A stretch of DNA of 64,000 nucleotides from Acridotheres tristis. Taxonomy: Eukaryota; Chordata; Aves; Passeriformes; Sturnidae. The stretch spans positions 46,390,116-46,454,115 of the forward strand of contig CM072919.1 of NCBI GenBank assembly GCA_037013685.1. The letters are read 5' to 3'. The translations under genes were made by a program, and so were the position numbers. The notes under the pieces were generated by a model. That model saw only the letters and a program-made list of their open reading frames with translations, made no database searches and was not told where the DNA came from. Numbering within the stretch: the first letter of the stretch is position 1; every line of letters starts with the position of its first letter. Of this stretch, positions 61,780 to 64,000 are shown in pieces.

Positions 61780-64000
61780 TTGATACCATGCCATATTTGC
61801 CTCTCACAGCAGCGACCAACTCTTGCCCATTTGGTAGCTGGATTTTTCAAGACTAGGAGATTGTAGTCTGATCCTCTGGAGCTAGGGCATACTGCTAGCC
61901 AAAACTAGCTCTAAGGAGTTTCACTAAAGTTCACAAAACACGGGACTATTGAAGAAAAATCAGTTTGAGTGTTGGAAACATCAGCTTGTTCCAAGCTAAT
62001 GTGCTGTAGAATTCAGCATTTATGCCTCCATCAAAAGCATCAGTAAACCCATTTTCTGTTATACTATATAATGAAGTTTTGAAAATTTATTCCCTAAAAT
62101 TCCTTTTACTTTCCACTCAGAAGAACAACTTTCAGCAAAGCTTTTACCAGAAACTGACTGAAAACAGAAATTGCTAAAGGTTCATGATTGCTAATATGCA
62201 ATTTTTCCAAAAAAGAAATTTCCTAGACAACTTTTCTCCACCATTATCATCTGTCCTGCTAAAAACCTATTTAAAAGATGCGAGAGTGTTGTCCTGAGAA
62301 GAGCTGGGACAAGCATGGTAGAGCCAAATCTTCCCTGTCCTCAGGCCTGTTTTTACTGCCCTGGCTCCCTCGACACTCCTTTCCTCTCTGTTCCTCACAC
62401 TACCAAGCATCCAAAATAATTTCTGCCACAAATGGTGCCCCAGCAAGGGGAGGCAAGTGATGCTCGAAGGGAAAGTCTCAGGCCTTTTGATGCGTCGTAA
62501 GGCTCAGGCAGCAGAAAGGACCCTCATTAGCAAGTAAACCCACAGCCCTGGAATGAAACAGCCATGATGTAACTCGGGTTCTTTCTTCGAGGCTTTGTTT
62601 TATGTATTCCTGGGATTTTTCACCTTTTCTTGTCTTAGTTAGTATCTCAGTAAGTAATTTGTATTTTTGTAACCCATCACACCCCTGAGAGAAGTGTGGG
62701 TTTTGCTTACAGAAGAAAGCAGTGTCAGGGGCTAATACCCACACAATGCTCCTTCAGGTACACTGACAGCACTGGTGTCCTCCAGGCAAGTCCAGATTGT
62801 CCCAGCTGGCACCACAGCTGACACCACTTCTAGCTGTCTGTGGTACCACTTGGCAGCTAAACACAGAGTGGCAAGGTCAGCTGTACAGGCAACACCAGGC
62901 ACCGTGGAAGCAGCAGAGAGAGCTGGCAGAAGCAGGGCAGTTTCACAGTGGGTTTGTGCGAAGTGTGGGCACCGACACTGTGTACACGCACCCACTGCCT
63001 CACCTGCCCTGGTGAGCTCTACCATTCCTGCCCTGCAGAGAAAAGTTTACTGGCATGAAGGTACTTTGACACCTGAACCAGCATGTCTAGAGCTGCTAAA
63101 GTAACAGACCCCAACATGCACACCTTGTGAGCAGACATTTCTGGGAAAGGGCAAACAAAATGAAATCTTTTAGCCACCAGGTCTGCCACAAAATCAGGCA
63201 GAGATGAGCACAGTGATCTCCCAGAGAAACACTAATCTTCCAGAATGTCAGGGGAGGTAGGTGGACTGAAACACAAACAGGTCATGTCCTCAGTCCATGG
63301 AAAGTGGCTTATCTGGATTAATAACTGGTACTGGCATGGTTGCTGAAGCTTTCATTTTCTTGGAATTACCTTAATAGCAAAGTGTCTGGTAGCAGGTGTG
63401 CTTGCGGACATTTGCAGGCAATTATGTCTGCTGACAAGGAGATATAATAAAACCCTTAATGCAGGAAGAGAGCAAGGCACAGCCAGGCAAGGACATTAAG
63501 CAGGGCAGTACATCTCATCGTGTCCTTTTTCTAAATATATACTTAGCATTACAGCAGCTGTTCTCCTGTCAAAACCCCTGCTGGCCTTCATTGCAACAAA
63601 AGCATCCTCCTCTGGGGTTGATTTCAATGCTGAATGTTGAAGAATAAGGGCAGTGATAGAGATCATAAAGAGTGCAGTAAATGGGTATTACATGTGCCAA
63701 TACAGGGCAGGTGCCTAAACAAATCTCTAGGTTTCTCTAGGCTTCTGCACCAGCCCAAGGTACGATAAAGAGCAGCTGGGGTTGGATGGAACTTGGCCTT
63801 TCATCATGGCCCATGTAGGGAATGTCTTTCCACTTAAGACTCCCATGGGGTGAATTTTCTCAGCCCCACCATATGCCTCTGAAGAGCTGCAGATTGTATT
63901 TTCCTTCTAGACTTGAGATTCAACAGATTTCCTTCTGTTCACTATGTGTTCTGGTTGCCATGCCAAATAATGGAGTGAATCCCTTCATTTCCCGGGGAAG

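Larger units (their letters stand above)
60001..64000. other. downstream flank without recognised gene
   Basis: From 60.0 to 64.0 kb I see a CR1 tail at 61531-61585, a CTGC/CTTG tetranucleotide patch near 61750-61779 and a moderately GC-rich stretch at 62.7-63.1 kb with overlapping frames of 72-109 residues on both strands. None of these frames has a recognisable domain. In mammals ACER2 follows SLC24A2 tail-to-tail, but I recognise no ACER2 exon in either strand here. Confidence 0.6.

Noticed and set aside
1..64000. tRNA genes, CRISPR arrays, bacterial-type operons or defence systems
   Set aside because: No tRNA B-box in proper context was seen on either strand, no spaced direct-repeat array other than the CR1 octamers and microsatellites, and the window is plainly vertebrate intronic DNA.

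Overview
This is a vertebrate, almost certainly avian, genomic window. It is AT-rich and intron-dominated, with many CR1 LINE fragments. Several of these end in the octamer repeat (TCACAGAA)n, which is characteristic of bird CR1 3' ends. There are also small LTR remnants.

The only gene I can support is SLC24A2 (NCKX2, K+-dependent Na+/Ca2+ exchanger) on the + strand. The window opens inside an intron. Eight consecutive coding exons follow, at 1483-1521, 2591-2699, 26938-27033, 28655-28740, 42134-42265, 49543-49632, 50052-50218 and 52153-52402 (stop TAG). All junctions are GT/AG and the phases match. Together they encode the last 322 residues: the large cytosolic loop, the acidic segment, the C-terminal membrane cluster with the alpha-2 ion-binding repeat, and the C-terminus ending CPVSI. 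The N-terminal half (signal region, alpha-1 repeat, first membrane cluster) lies upstream of the window. Below, residues are numbered 1-322 within this window-encoded segment.

Layout: 1-2.7 kb, two loop exons. 2.7-26.9 kb, a 24-kb intron with four minus-strand CR1s, a short plus-strand CR1, a probable solo LTR, a G-quadruplex motif and several hairpins. 26.9-28.7 kb, two loop exons. 28.7-42.1 kb, a 13-kb intron with a 3.5-kb CR1 that itself carries a nested CR1 tail. 42.1-52.4 kb, the membrane-domain exons and stop, with a solo LTR (perfect 6-bp target duplication) in the 7-kb intron. 52.4-64 kb, presumed long 3' UTR and downstream flank with microsatellites and no recognisable coding gene.

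In human, SLC24A2 lies on 9p, a region syntenic with the avian Z chromosome. Z linkage is therefore plausible but inferred. I found no operon-like, CRISPR-like or other undescribed multi-gene system. The most useful second-look items are the solo LTR, the nested CR1, the intronic hairpins and G4, the weak splice donor at 28741 and the 31-A tract 21 nt after the stop codon.
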